From Thermoplasmata archaeon (lineage in GTDB: Archaea > Thermoplasmatota > E2 > DHVEG-1), in contig JAHWGK010000005.1 of assembly GCA_020054495.1 (NCBI GenBank), positions 33,098 to 89,142 of the forward strand: DNA of 56,045 bases, given 5' to 3'. The translations under genes were made by a program, and so were the position numbers. The notes beneath the pieces were generated by a model. That model did no database searches, was not told the origin of the DNA, and saw nothing but the letters and a program-made list of their open reading frames with translations. Shown in pieces: positions 11,003-18,816 of this stretch (positions are counted from its first letter, which is position 1; the number at the start of each line of letters is the position of its first letter).

Positions 11003-11014
11003 GGTTTATAAATA
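11003..11014 (+). promoter_or_regulatory. TATA box between divergent alaS and membrane-protein gene
   Basis: GGTTTATAAATA lies about 27-30 bases before the ATG at 11038. No ribosome-binding site intervenes, so the plus-strand transcript is probably leaderless or nearly so. Confidence 0.5.
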
Positions 11015-11037
11015 ATATCAATATCCACGGCTACATA

Positions 11038-11730
11038 ATGTTTGTTGTTGAAAATTTAACACAGATTGGCTTTTGGATACTTTACATAAGCCTACCAATT
11101 CTTGTTTTGTATATCTTATATCTGATATTAACAAAGGCTTTCAGATATATGGGATTTACTTCACTCGAGGCAATCATTATTGTTTTTATATCATTTCTTT
11201 TTGGATTTGAAATAATAATTTTTGGATTTAACATTTCCAATATTCATCTTTTCGTTTATGAGAATTGGAGAGTTGGAGTCAATATGGGTGGTGCAATAAT
11301 TCCTATATTATTGAGCATCTATTTGACAATAAAAAAGAAAATACCTCTAAAGAAAATAGCAATAGGAATTTTGATTGTAACAATAATTGCCTTTTTTGTC
11401 ACCCGGCCAGTTGCAGCAAGAGGTATTGTGGCGGCTTTTCCATATTGGCTACTCCCTGCATTTTTTGCAAGTCTAGCTTCAGTGTTTTTATCATGGAAGG
11501 ATTTTATTAGAGCTGCTCCTCTTGCATACATTTCTGGTACAATTGGGGTGTTAATCGGGGCTGATTTTTTACACCTCCCTGAACTTCTTAGTTATTCAAC
11601 TGGAAAAGTTACAACTGCAGTTATTGGCGGTGCAGATGTGTTTGATATGATTTTTATAACTGGCATACTGGCGGTGGTCCTCGATGGATTAATTATGTTC
11701 CGTCAGAGGCCAAGAGAAGGGAAATATTGA
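11038..11730 (+). CDS. Integral membrane protein, DUF1614-like
   Basis: 230 aa with about six to seven hydrophobic helices spread over the whole length. There is a glycine-rich C-terminal stretch (GTIGVLIGADFLHLP, then GGADVFDMIFITGI) that recalls the DUF1614 family of archaeal and bacterial membrane proteins of unknown function. The polar GADxxH and GGADVFD segments within the membrane are the conserved-looking sites. No transporter or enzyme motif is recognised. It is followed by a coiled-coil protein gene on the same strand. Confidence 0.7.
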   Translation: MFVVENLTQIGFWILYISLPILVLYILYLILTKAFRYMGFTSLEAIIIVFISFLFGFEIIIFGFNISNIHLFVYENWRVGVNMGGAIIPILLSIYLTIKKKIPLKKIAIGILIVTIIAFFVTRPVAARGIVAAFPYWLLPAFFASLASVFLSWKDFIRAAPLAYISGTIGVLIGADFLHLPELLSYSTGKVTTAVIGGADVFDMIFITGILAVVLDGLIMFRQRPREGKY

Positions 11731-11814
11731 CATTTTCCTTTTATCCTTCCAAATACTTAATAAATGACTAATATTTTACACTATACAACAGTCAAGTGTC
11801 TTTCGAGGTTTCCA

Positions 11815-12684
11815 ATGAGTGAATCAATTGAAGATTTAATTAAGAAAAAAGATGAATTCCAGATAAAAGCTAATGAGCTAAAGGAAAAAAGAAACAAGTT
11901 GCATTTAAAATCAAAAAAACTTGCGGATGAACGCGATTTACTGAACTCCAGTATTCGTGATATGAGAAATAAAATATCTGAACATAAACAAAATAGAGAT
12001 GAGTTGAACGAAAGAGTTAAACATGCAAAGGAACAAAGAAACAAGCTTAACAAAAGTTATAGTGATGTTAAGAAACAAACCGAGGATCTTCAGAAAAAGC
12101 GTTTATCTTCTTCTGGTGCAAACCTAAATGAGCTCAGGAAGCAGCTTAGGACTTTAGAAAATGAGCAGATGACTCAGCCTATGTCTCCTCAGAAGGAAAA
12201 AAAATTAATTGAAGTTATCTCTGAGGTTCATACTAAAATTAAAGCACAGGAGAATCTTTTGAATAGTGATCCTAGGCTTAAAAAATCGATTGAGGAAGAA
12301 AAGAGTATTAAACAGAAGGCAGAAAAACAGCATGAGCTGGTAGAAAAATTAGCTACTAGAGCTCAGGAAGAACATGAGGGCATGATAGAGCTTATTAGGC
12401 AGCTTGATAACTTGGTAAAAAAGGTAAATGTTATTCAAGAAACTATTGTGATGACTAAAATCGAAGCCGATACTGTTCATAAAGAGTTTATAGATTGTGT
12501 TGATAAAATCCATGATTTGGAAAGAAAAGTTACCACTGGTCACGAGAAGAAACGCAAAGCAAAAAAAGCTGTAGAAGCAACACATGCTCAGAAAGAGGCA
12601 ACTGAAATATTTGAGAAATTTAGGCGCGGTGAAAAACTTAGCACTGAGGATTTAATGGCTTTGCAAAAAGCTGGCTTGATTTAG
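11815..12684 (+). CDS. Coiled-coil protein (COG1340-like)
   Basis: 289 aa, almost entirely alpha-helical coiled coil rich in Lys, Glu and Gln. It opens MSESIEDLIKKKDEFQIKA and closes EIFEKFRRGEKLSTEDLMAL. The ending FRxGEKLSTEDLMxLQ is characteristic of archaeal COG1340 proteins. Their role is unknown; they resemble SMC-like or scaffold coiled coils. The ATG at 11815 is preferred because GAGG lies 6 bases upstream; an ATG at 11764 would add 17 residues. It is followed 32 bases later by mbf1, an association common in euryarchaea. Confidence 0.8.
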   Translation: MSESIEDLIKKKDEFQIKANELKEKRNKLHLKSKKLADERDLLNSSIRDMRNKISEHKQNRDELNERVKHAKEQRNKLNKSYSDVKKQTEDLQKKRLSSSGANLNELRKQLRTLENEQMTQPMSPQKEKKLIEVISEVHTKIKAQENLLNSDPRLKKSIEEEKSIKQKAEKQHELVEKLATRAQEEHEGMIELIRQLDNLVKKVNVIQETIVMTKIEADTVHKEFIDCVDKIHDLERKVTTGHEKKRKAKKAVEATHAQKEATEIFEKFRRGEKLSTEDLMALQKAGLI

Positions 12685-12716
12685 GATATTAATTTTGTTT
12701 GGAGGGATGATAAAAA

Positions 12717-13193
12717 ATGCAATGTGAACTTTGTGGTAGAGTTTGTGCTTGTAGACCTGCTACTATTGATGGTAGTAGTATGATGCTATGTCCTGGTTGT
12801 ATGAAGCATGGACAAGGCATTAAAACTAGTACGGAAACATCTGTTGGTGTTCAAAAACCTATTTTGGATAGAATTAGGAGACCAAAAGCCAAGGATGTCT
12901 ATAAGGATATGGACAAAGAGCTTGTTTCTGGTTGGAATGATTTAATCAAAAATGCAAGAAAGAAAAAAGGCCTCAGCAGAGAAGAACTGGGCTTTAAAAT
13001 TAGTGAGCGAACAGTTACCATTGCAAAAATTGAGAACGGTGATTTAAGGCCTTCTGATAAGATGGTTGAAAAACTTGAAAAGGAATTGGGGATAGCTCTT
13101 GTGGAAACAGTGTCAAGCGCTCCTTCCGTTTCAACTGGTTCTCGTTCTGGTAATCGTTTAACGCTTGGCGATTTTATTAAAAGAGAAGATTAG
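12717..13193 (+). CDS. mbf1: Multiprotein bridging factor aMBF1
   Basis: 158 aa. The N-terminal zinc ribbon (CELCGRVCACR...MLCPGCMKHG) is followed by a linker and a Cro/C1-type helix-turn-helix (NARKKKGLSREELGFKISER... IENGDLRPS) at about 80-135. aMBF1 is the archaeal homologue of the eukaryotic MBF1 coactivator and associates with ribosomes. GGAGGGATG precedes the start. The gene is followed 5 bases later by the YrdC gene, so the two are translationally linked. Confidence 0.92.
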   Translation: MQCELCGRVCACRPATIDGSSMMLCPGCMKHGQGIKTSTETSVGVQKPILDRIRRPKAKDVYKDMDKELVSGWNDLIKNARKKKGLSREELGFKISERTVTIAKIENGDLRPSDKMVEKLEKELGIALVETVSSAPSVSTGSRSGNRLTLGDFIKRED

Positions 13194-13198
13194 TAGAT

Positions 13199-13789
13199 AT
13201 GGATACGCTTGAACTCTCTAGGGCTATCACTGCATTATTGAATGGTAAGGTCATTGTATATCCTACTGATACCTTGTATGGCCTTGGTGCTGATATTTTC
13301 AATAAAGATGCAGTAGAAAAAATCTTTGAAATTAAGAAAAGACCTAGGGATAACCCTTTACCTATTGCTGTTTCTGATTTTGAAGTTCTCAAAAAGATAG
13401 CTTTTGTTGATGATAAAACCCAGCATTTGGCAGATTCTTTTTTACCAGGCAAATTGACTTTGATTTTGAATAAAAAAGATTGTGTGCCAGATATTGTTAC
13501 GGGCGGGCTTGATAAGATTGCAGTTAGAATACCTAATAGCGAGATTGCTTTAAAATTGCTATCTGAATTTGGACCTCTTACAGCTACAAGTGCAAATATT
13601 CATGGTACAAATACACCAGGTATTATAAGTGATATTAGTATGCAATTTAAAGAAAACGATGTAGCTTTATATCTTGACATTGGCAAATTAGATAGCCAAC
13701 CATCAACAATTGTTGATATGACTGGAAAAAAAATTAAAATAGTGCGTGAAGGTGCTATTCTTAAAAAAGATATCCCAGATGCGATCTGA
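13199..13789 (+). CDS. L-threonylcarbamoyladenylate synthase (Sua5/YrdC)
   Basis: Makes threonylcarbamoyl-AMP from Thr, bicarbonate and ATP for the t6A37 tRNA modification. 196 aa: a YrdC domain alone, without the Sua5 C-terminal domain. Characteristic motifs are VYPTDTLYGLGADI at about 18-31, KKRPRDNPLPI at about 47-57, and TATSANIHGTNTPG near 125-138. It supplies the substrate pathway upstream of the e-MtaB methylthiotransferase encoded at 4469. The gene touches map (the map ATG begins 2 bases after its stop). Confidence 0.93.
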   Translation: MDTLELSRAITALLNGKVIVYPTDTLYGLGADIFNKDAVEKIFEIKKRPRDNPLPIAVSDFEVLKKIAFVDDKTQHLADSFLPGKLTLILNKKDCVPDIVTGGLDKIAVRIPNSEIALKLLSEFGPLTATSANIHGTNTPGIISDISMQFKENDVALYLDIGKLDSQPSTIVDMTGKKIKIVREGAILKKDIPDAI

Positions 13790-13790
13790 T

Positions 13791-14690
13791 ATGGATAACA
13801 ATATCTATGAAAAGTATAAACTTGCAGGTAAGATTGCAGCGGAAGCTAGGGATTATGGATTAAACTTGATAAAACCTGGTGTGAGTTTTTTAGATGCCGT
13901 TAATAGTATGGAATTAAAAATATTAGATAGTGGAGCGGGTCTTGCATTTCCTGTTAATATTTCAGTTAATGAAATAGCTGCTCATTACAGTCCAAGACAT
14001 AATGATGCATTAGTTTTTAAAAAAGGGGATGTAGTTAAATTAGATATCGGTGCTCATGTTGATGGATATATTGCAGACACTGCAATAACTGTTGAAGTTG
14101 GTACCAATAACTATGAAGATATGATTAAAGCATCAAGTGGTGCATTAGACGTCGCAATTAATACTATTAAAGCAGGCATTGATCTTTTTGAAATTGGAAA
14201 AACTGTACAAGATACCATTATGTCATATGGCTATAAACCAATTGACAATCTCACAGGACATAGTATGCAGAGATATATACTTCATGCAGGAATGTCTGTC
14301 CCAAGTGTTCCAGATAGGTTACAAAGCGCTAAGCCTAAAGCCGGGGATGTTTTAGCAATTGAGCCATTTGCAACTAATGGCGCGGGTCATGTTATTTCTG
14401 GAGATGGAAGCAATATTTATTTGTGTAAGGAATCTTTTAACCCACGGCTTATTAGAACTAAAAACGCTGAAATTATTTTTAGCAGAATGAAAAGTAAATT
14501 TAAAACCCTTCCATTTGCTCAGAGATGGTTTGAAGAATTTTTTTCTCGTAGCAGTACAACATTAAGAAAGCTTTCTTTTTTAGGTCTTATTAAACATTAT
14601 CCACAACTTATTGATGCTAAAAAAGGAATTGTTACTCAAAAAGAACACACCGTTATATTAACTGAAGAAGGATGTGATGTGATAACGTGA
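13791..14690 (+). CDS. map: Methionine aminopeptidase, type II
   Basis: Removes the initiator methionine from nascent proteins. 299 aa. Metal ligands are visible in KLDIGAHVDGYIADTAITV (two Asp), GHSMQRYILHAG (His) and AIEPFATNG (Glu). The C-terminal Glu lies in the final third (VTQKEHTVILTEEG). The ~60-aa insertion after GHVISGDGSN marks type II, the archaeal/eukaryotic form. The ATG at 13791 is chosen because it gives the family N-terminus (MDNNIYEKYKLAGKIAAEAR). The 3' end overlaps the next gene by 4 bases. Confidence 0.95.
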   Translation: MDNNIYEKYKLAGKIAAEARDYGLNLIKPGVSFLDAVNSMELKILDSGAGLAFPVNISVNEIAAHYSPRHNDALVFKKGDVVKLDIGAHVDGYIADTAITVEVGTNNYEDMIKASSGALDVAINTIKAGIDLFEIGKTVQDTIMSYGYKPIDNLTGHSMQRYILHAGMSVPSVPDRLQSAKPKAGDVLAIEPFATNGAGHVISGDGSNIYLCKESFNPRLIRTKNAEIIFSRMKSKFKTLPFAQRWFEEFFSRSSTTLRKLSFLGLIKHYPQLIDAKKGIVTQKEHTVILTEEGCDVIT

Positions 14691-15547
14691 AAAATAAAAC
14701 CATTCAAAAAAATGATATAAAGATTATCAAATTCGAAGAGCTTAACTGGAAACAAATAGAAGGATTGGATAAGAATAAAACAATCTTCTTTTTACCCATT
14801 AGCCCACTTGAGGAGCATGGTCCTCATTTGCCTGTTGGAACTGATTTGTTGGCCATTCGAGATGCAACTACTGAAGCTATTAAAATTTTAAATAAAAAAA
14901 ACCCTGATTTAACCTATGTCCTCTTACCTGCAATACCTATTGGTTATTGCAAATTTAACACGGATTTTCCAGGTAGCATCTCTGTCAGTGGGAAAGTGGT
15001 TCGTGAAATAGTTTACAGTGTTGGCTTGGCTCTTGCAAATCATGGATTCAAATTTTTAATTATTTGCACGTATCATATGGCAGTTGGACATCTAAAAGGC
15101 ATATATTCTGCAATGGATAAGCTAGAATCCAAGTTTGATATAAAAACATGTGAACCCTGGAGTCCTTATTTTCACAACAAAGAAATGGAGAAACGTGAGC
15201 CAAAACTTGGTTTTGATACCCGTAAAGAAGTACATGCTGGTTTCCGAGAAACCTCTCTTATGAAATATCAATATCCATATCTTGTTGATGAGTCCTATAA
15301 GAATTTACAAAGTATATATAGAGATATGAACTCTCCCCGAGTACTTGGAAAAACATTCAAGCAACTGGGTTTAAAAGATGGATATATCGGTAGTCCTGCA
15401 AAAGCAGATGCTGGTTATGGTAGATGGTTTTTCAATGAAACTGTTAATGTTTTTGTTAAATCTGCACTTGATTTATATGGAGGAAAAAAACCACCTGAAT
15501 TACCATTGCGTATTAAAACTGCTATGAGAGCACTTTTTTGGCAATAA
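14687..15547 (+). CDS. Creatininase-family amidohydrolase (MftE/ArfB superfamily)
   Basis: 286 aa, GTG start overlapping map by 4 bases. The metal-binding signature LEEHGPHLPVGTDLLAIRDA at about 43-62 gives Glu, His and Asp ligands. A further ligand region is EVHAGFRETSLM near 185-196. The superfamily includes creatininase, the archaeal FAPy deformylase ArfB used in riboflavin/F420 synthesis, and MftE, the peptidase that trims the modified mycofactocin precursor. Its 3' end faces the radical SAM/peptide locus 93 bases away. Two roles are reasonable: an ArfB-like metabolic enzyme carried with map, or a peptidase for the neighbouring peptides. The sequence alone does not decide. Confidence 0.82.
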   Translation: MKNKTIQKNDIKIIKFEELNWKQIEGLDKNKTIFFLPISPLEEHGPHLPVGTDLLAIRDATTEAIKILNKKNPDLTYVLLPAIPIGYCKFNTDFPGSISVSGKVVREIVYSVGLALANHGFKFLIICTYHMAVGHLKGIYSAMDKLESKFDIKTCEPWSPYFHNKEMEKREPKLGFDTRKEVHAGFRETSLMKYQYPYLVDESYKNLQSIYRDMNSPRVLGKTFKQLGLKDGYIGSPAKADAGYGRWFFNETVNVFVKSALDLYGGKKPPELPLRIKTAMRALFWQ

Positions 15548-15640
15548 ATCCTGTTAGATATGATAGTCTAAAACTTAGTTAACTGGTTTTTTGTTTCTCA
15601 AGAGATTTTCCTGATTAAATTATTTAACTTATCTAAAATC

Positions 15641-16678
15641 CTAAAGTTCTTTCTCGATTTGGTAAAAACAACAAGGGTCGTTATGGGGTATACCTGTCAT
15701 GCAGGTCGACCTAGTCGTGCATCCCCCTTTGCATTCTTTTCCATATTTGCATTGTTGGCAGTTTTCTCCTAGATCTTCAACTTTAAATTTACGATTATAA
15801 GCAAAAGCGTTTGGATCATTCCAAATTTCTTTTATACTTCGCTTCTTGACGTTTCCTTCTATATAATCATCAGATAATGCAAGACATCCTTTGATGTTTC
15901 CATTGCTCTGGATTCCTAAAACAGTTTTTCCAGCATAGCAGCCCTTCCATTCAGGATAGGTGCTTAAGTTTGGAATTACTTTTGAATGAAATCCAAAATT
16001 ATGTGTTCCAACAATTGAAAATTTTTTTTTATTATACTTTTTTTGCAATGAATAAATAAATAGACCTAGTGAATAATACTCCTCGTTTGATAATACTAAT
16101 TCTTTTGGAAATCTACCAATTGGTGCTGCATCCTGAATTTGCCATATAACTTCTTCTTTAATGACAAAATCTAGGATTTTTGGTAGCTCCTTAAAATTCA
16201 ACTTGTGTACTGTGGTGATAATACCTACAGATAAACCTGCTTGTTTTGCTGCACGCATAAATGCCTTTGCTTTTTCAAATGACCCTTCAACATTTCGAAT
16301 TTTATCCTGTGTTTTAGCTGATGCACCATCAAGACCAAGCATTAGACAATCTGTTTCTAGTTTTACCAGCTCTGGAATGAATTTTTCTGGTTTAAAAAAA
16401 CCATTAGTAATTATTGATAGTGCAATTCCAAGATCTTTGATTTCTTTTGATATAACTGACCAATCTTTTCGTAAAAACACTTCACCTCCCATCAATGCTA
16501 TCCCTCCGAACCCTAAATCAGAAAGATCGTGACAGAGTTGAAGAGCCTCCTTAGTGGATAACTCGTCAGTTCTTTTTTTTCCAGCCGAGGAGCCACAATG
16601 AAGACATTTTAGATTACATTTGAGAGTCAACTCCCATACTGCTATATGAGGGTTCTGATAAGATTCTGTCAGGTTCAT
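15641..16678 (-). CDS. Radical SAM/SPASM peptide-maturase-like protein 2
   Basis: 345 aa. The radical SAM core has the [4Fe-4S] motif CNLKCLHC (Cys21, 25, 28). The auxiliary-cluster SPASM region covers GCYAGKTVLGIQSNG, GCLALSDDYIEGN, and CQQCKYGKECKGGC...CTTRST...DPCCF near the C-terminus. SPASM proteins of this size act mainly on peptides (sactipeptide, PqqE and mycofactocin MftC types). It is a close paralogue of the upstream radical SAM gene; long stretches such as EIWNDPNAFAYNRKFKVE are identical. The ATG at 16678 lies 17 bases after that gene's stop and gives matching N-termini. Location beside three paralogous small peptides suggests it modifies them; that is inference. Confidence 0.9.
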   Translation of the reverse strand: MNLTESYQNPHIAVWELTLKCNLKCLHCGSSAGKKRTDELSTKEALQLCHDLSDLGFGGIALMGGEVFLRKDWSVISKEIKDLGIALSIITNGFFKPEKFIPELVKLETDCLMLGLDGASAKTQDKIRNVEGSFEKAKAFMRAAKQAGLSVGIITTVHKLNFKELPKILDFVIKEEVIWQIQDAAPIGRFPKELVLSNEEYYSLGLFIYSLQKKYNKKKFSIVGTHNFGFHSKVIPNLSTYPEWKGCYAGKTVLGIQSNGNIKGCLALSDDYIEGNVKKRSIKEIWNDPNAFAYNRKFKVEDLGENCQQCKYGKECKGGCTTRSTCMTGIPHNDPCCFYQIEKEL

Positions 16679-16694
16679 TCTATCACATATAATC

Positions 16695-17747
16695 TCATTT
16701 GCTTTTTTGGAGCAATTCGGGTTCGATTTTGTAAAAACAATATGGATGATTATGAGGTTTATTAGTAAATCCATATGACATGCCCAAACATCCACCTTTA
16801 CAAGTTACACCATATTTACAATCTTTACAATTTTCCCCTAGTTTTTCAACTTTAAATTTTCGATTATAAGCAAAAGCGTTTGGATCATTCCATATTTCAA
16901 TGATACTTTTATTCCGAATGTTTCCTTCTATGTAGGCTTCAGGTGTTGAAAGACATCCAATAACATCTCCATTGCTCTTTATGCTTAAGATGGATATCCC
17001 AGCTTGACAGCCGTCCCATCCCTGATAAAGACCAAGCCATGGAAGATGTTGTGAATGGTATCCAAAACAATGTGCACCAATAACGGGTAGCTCTTTTACT
17101 GAATACTTTTTTTTCATTGATGCAATAAAGAGTGCAACAGAATAATATTCCTCTTTTGATAAAGCAAATTTGTTTGTAAATCTTCCTTCTGGTGTGGCGA
17201 TTTGAATTTGCCAAGCTATTTGTTTATTGAGAATAATATCTCTAATTTCTGGTAATTCTTTTAAATTCAATTTACTGACTGTAGTTATTATTGTTGTAGG
17301 TAAATTCTCCTTTTTAGATAGTGAAATATATTTCATTACTTTTTCAAATGACCCGTTTACTCCCCTTATGTAGTCGTGTATCTCTGCTTTTGCACCATCT
17401 AAGCTTGTTGAAACACTATGTGGGTTGAGTTCTTTTAATTTAGAAATTATCTCTTTACTAATGTTATAACCATTTGAAATAAATAGGAGTTTCATCCCAA
17501 GATCTTTTATCTGTTTTGCAATAATATGCCAGTCTTTTCTTAAGAATGGCTCACCACCCATTAAACATACGCCATCGGTTTTTAACTCTGCAAGATCGTT
17601 ACAAAGCTGAAGTGCCTCTTTTGTTGTTAATTCATTAGGACGGGCTTTACCTGCTGAAGAACCACAATGTAAACATTTTAAATTGCATCGAAGGGTTGTC
17701 TCCCAAACAACTTGTCCTGGGATATATTTTTGTTTTGAGTTAGTCAT
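16695..17747 (-). CDS. Radical SAM/SPASM peptide-maturase-like protein 1
   Basis: 350 aa. CNLKCLHC (Cys21, 25, 28) binds the SAM cluster, and GGEPF follows as the usual SAM-contact motif. The C-terminal SPASM domain has GCQAGISILSIKSNGDVIGC and CKDCKYGVTCKGGC...PYCF for auxiliary clusters. AAGGTGTG precedes the ATG. The gene lies downstream of three small peptide genes on the same strand, 135 bases after the last, and 17 bases before its paralogue. Two tandem paralogous maturases are unusual and could modify different residues or act as a heterodimer. Confidence 0.9.
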   Translation of the reverse strand: MTNSKQKYIPGQVVWETTLRCNLKCLHCGSSAGKARPNELTTKEALQLCNDLAELKTDGVCLMGGEPFLRKDWHIIAKQIKDLGMKLLFISNGYNISKEIISKLKELNPHSVSTSLDGAKAEIHDYIRGVNGSFEKVMKYISLSKKENLPTTIITTVSKLNLKELPEIRDIILNKQIAWQIQIATPEGRFTNKFALSKEEYYSVALFIASMKKKYSVKELPVIGAHCFGYHSQHLPWLGLYQGWDGCQAGISILSIKSNGDVIGCLSTPEAYIEGNIRNKSIIEIWNDPNAFAYNRKFKVEKLGENCKDCKYGVTCKGGCLGMSYGFTNKPHNHPYCFYKIEPELLQKSK

Positions 17748-17881
17748 TTTTACACACCTTAAAGTAAGTATTAATGATATTTAAAAACATCATTTATCAT
17801 TTTTATAGATTACTTAAGCAAAATACTTATAGAATTTTATTCAGTTTTAAAAAAAACTCTATTATCAATAAATCAGCAGGA

Positions 17882-18058
17882 TTATTTGAAATCTTTGATG
17901 CTTGTTGTTCCGTACCAACTGCTACAATAATTATTTGGACCTGCCGAAAGATAGGGTTGTTCAATTAGAGCACTGTTATCTTTTATGATATAATCAATAT
18001 CTTTTTTACTCAATCCAATCTGTTTGCAATACTTATACAATAGATTCATTTTTTTCAT
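17882..18058 (-). CDS. Putative RiPP precursor peptide 1
   Basis: 58 aa. A Lys-rich N-terminal half carries CKQIGLSKKDIDYIIKD. The C-terminal half reads SAGPNNYCSSWYGTTSIKDF plus a final Lys. It aligns with the two peptides at 18230 and 18571 over the GL(S/N)K motif and the C-terminal YGT(I/T)SIK(D/E)F. The ATG at 18058 is chosen because GGTGAT, a perfect anti-16S match, lies 6 bases upstream. A longer start 12 bases upstream would place that site inside the gene. It is not a known family to me. The precursor role is inferred from size, paralogy and the adjacent radical SAM genes. Confidence 0.72.
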   Translation of the reverse strand: MKKMNLLYKYCKQIGLSKKDIDYIIKDNSALIEQPYLSAGPNNYCSSWYGTTSIKDFK

Positions 18059-18229
18059 GCTTATCACCAATTGATAAAAAATCGGTTATTTATTATAAAG
18101 CTGCTGTCCAAATAATAACAAAACTTGTATTTCAATGTCCTCATAAGATATACCTTGTTATTATAGTAAAAAATTGATATTAAATTGTTGTAATAATAAC
18201 AAAATTTAATTTAAATCTTTTTAACAAAT

Positions 18230-18409
18230 TTATTTTTCAAATTCTTTAATGCTTATTGTTCCGTAACGTCCTCCTGGATACCAAGACGGGCCTGATGAAA
18301 GAGAAATTTGTTCATACACTGTATCGCTTAATACCTGAGTAATATCATTCTTGTTAAGTCCAACCATTTTTCCAAGTTGATGAATTTTGAGTTTGAAAGT
18401 ATTGTTCAT
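18230..18409 (-). CDS. Putative RiPP precursor peptide 2
   Basis: 59 aa, with ATG at 18409 and GAGG about 12 bases upstream. The N-terminal half (HQLGKMVGLNKNDITQVLSD) resembles the leader-like half of its neighbours. The C-terminal half is SSGPSWYPGGRYGTISIKEF followed by EK. It shares GP, Tyr, and YGTISIK(E/D)F with the other two peptides but lacks the Cys-Ser-Ser segment. That argues against a thioether as the common modification. Codons of the shared motif differ at silent positions, indicating selection on the protein. Confidence 0.7.
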   Translation of the reverse strand: MNNTFKLKIHQLGKMVGLNKNDITQVLSDTVYEQISLSSGPSWYPGGRYGTISIKEFEK

Positions 18410-18465
18410 TTGAATCCAATCCTCTTTTTACAAAAGTAATGTAACAACCACAAGTATTTATATTG

Positions 18466-18473
18466 TATATAAA
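18466..18473 (-). promoter_or_regulatory. TATA box for peptide 2
   Basis: TTTATATA on the minus strand lies 57-64 bases before the ATG of peptide 2. It suggests that this peptide has its own promoter within the cluster, which would give higher expression than the enzymes. Confidence 0.45.
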
Positions 18474-18570
18474 CAAATGTAACAAATAATCAGTATTTTG
18501 TTTCATATGGAACATTTGCTTTTATATGAAAAATACGCGTAATTTTTCTGAAATATATTTTGAATCTTTG

Positions 18571-18756
18571 TTAGAAGTCTTTGATGCTGATTGTTCCGTA
18601 ATAACTAGAACAATACATAGGACCGTCTGAAAATAAGATATTTTCTTCTCTTCTTGTATTATCTCTGATGATGTGATCTACCTCTTTTTTGTTTAATCCT
18701 AGTTTTTTTATAGCTCTATCAAGCTTTTGCCCTATTATTTTGTTATTATGTGACAT
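18571..18756 (-). CDS. Putative RiPP precursor peptide 3
   Basis: 61 aa. It starts MSHNNKIIGQKL, continues with KKLGLNKKEVDHIIRDN, and ends SDGPMYCSSYYGTISIKDF. The ATG at 18756 is preferred to one 57 bases upstream: GTGAT lies just before it, and the start then matches the other two peptides in length. This is the first of the three peptides in transcription order, 60 bases after the PaaK-like gene. It shares the MYCSSYYG-type core with peptide 1. No database family is recognised. Confidence 0.72.
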   Translation of the reverse strand: MSHNNKIIGQKLDRAIKKLGLNKKEVDHIIRDNTRREENILFSDGPMYCSSYYGTISIKDF

Positions 18757-18782
18757 GGTATCACGATACACGTATACATTTA

Positions 18783-18793
18783 TCATATAAATA
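18783..18793 (-). promoter_or_regulatory. TATA-like box for peptide 3
   Basis: ATATTTATATG on the minus strand lies about 27-37 bases before the peptide 3 ATG. The transcript would have a very short leader. Overlap with the end of the upstream gene region makes readthrough also possible. Confidence 0.4.
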
Positions 18794-18816
18794 TTTTTCC
18801 AAGAATTTAGCAAAAA

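Noticed and set aside
11764-11814. Longer N-terminus for the coiled-coil protein
   Set aside because: The internal ATG at 11815 has a ribosome-binding site and gives the usual family start; the extra residues are not coiled coil.
17774-17968. Plus-strand open frame opposite peptide 1
   Set aside because: It lacks a ribosome-binding site and is the shadow of the peptide gene, whose paralogues are conserved on the minus strand only.
18058-18570. CRISPR-like reading of the repeated peptide motifs
   Set aside because: The repeats are coding, vary at silent positions and are spaced by unequal unique genes, so they are not a CRISPR array.
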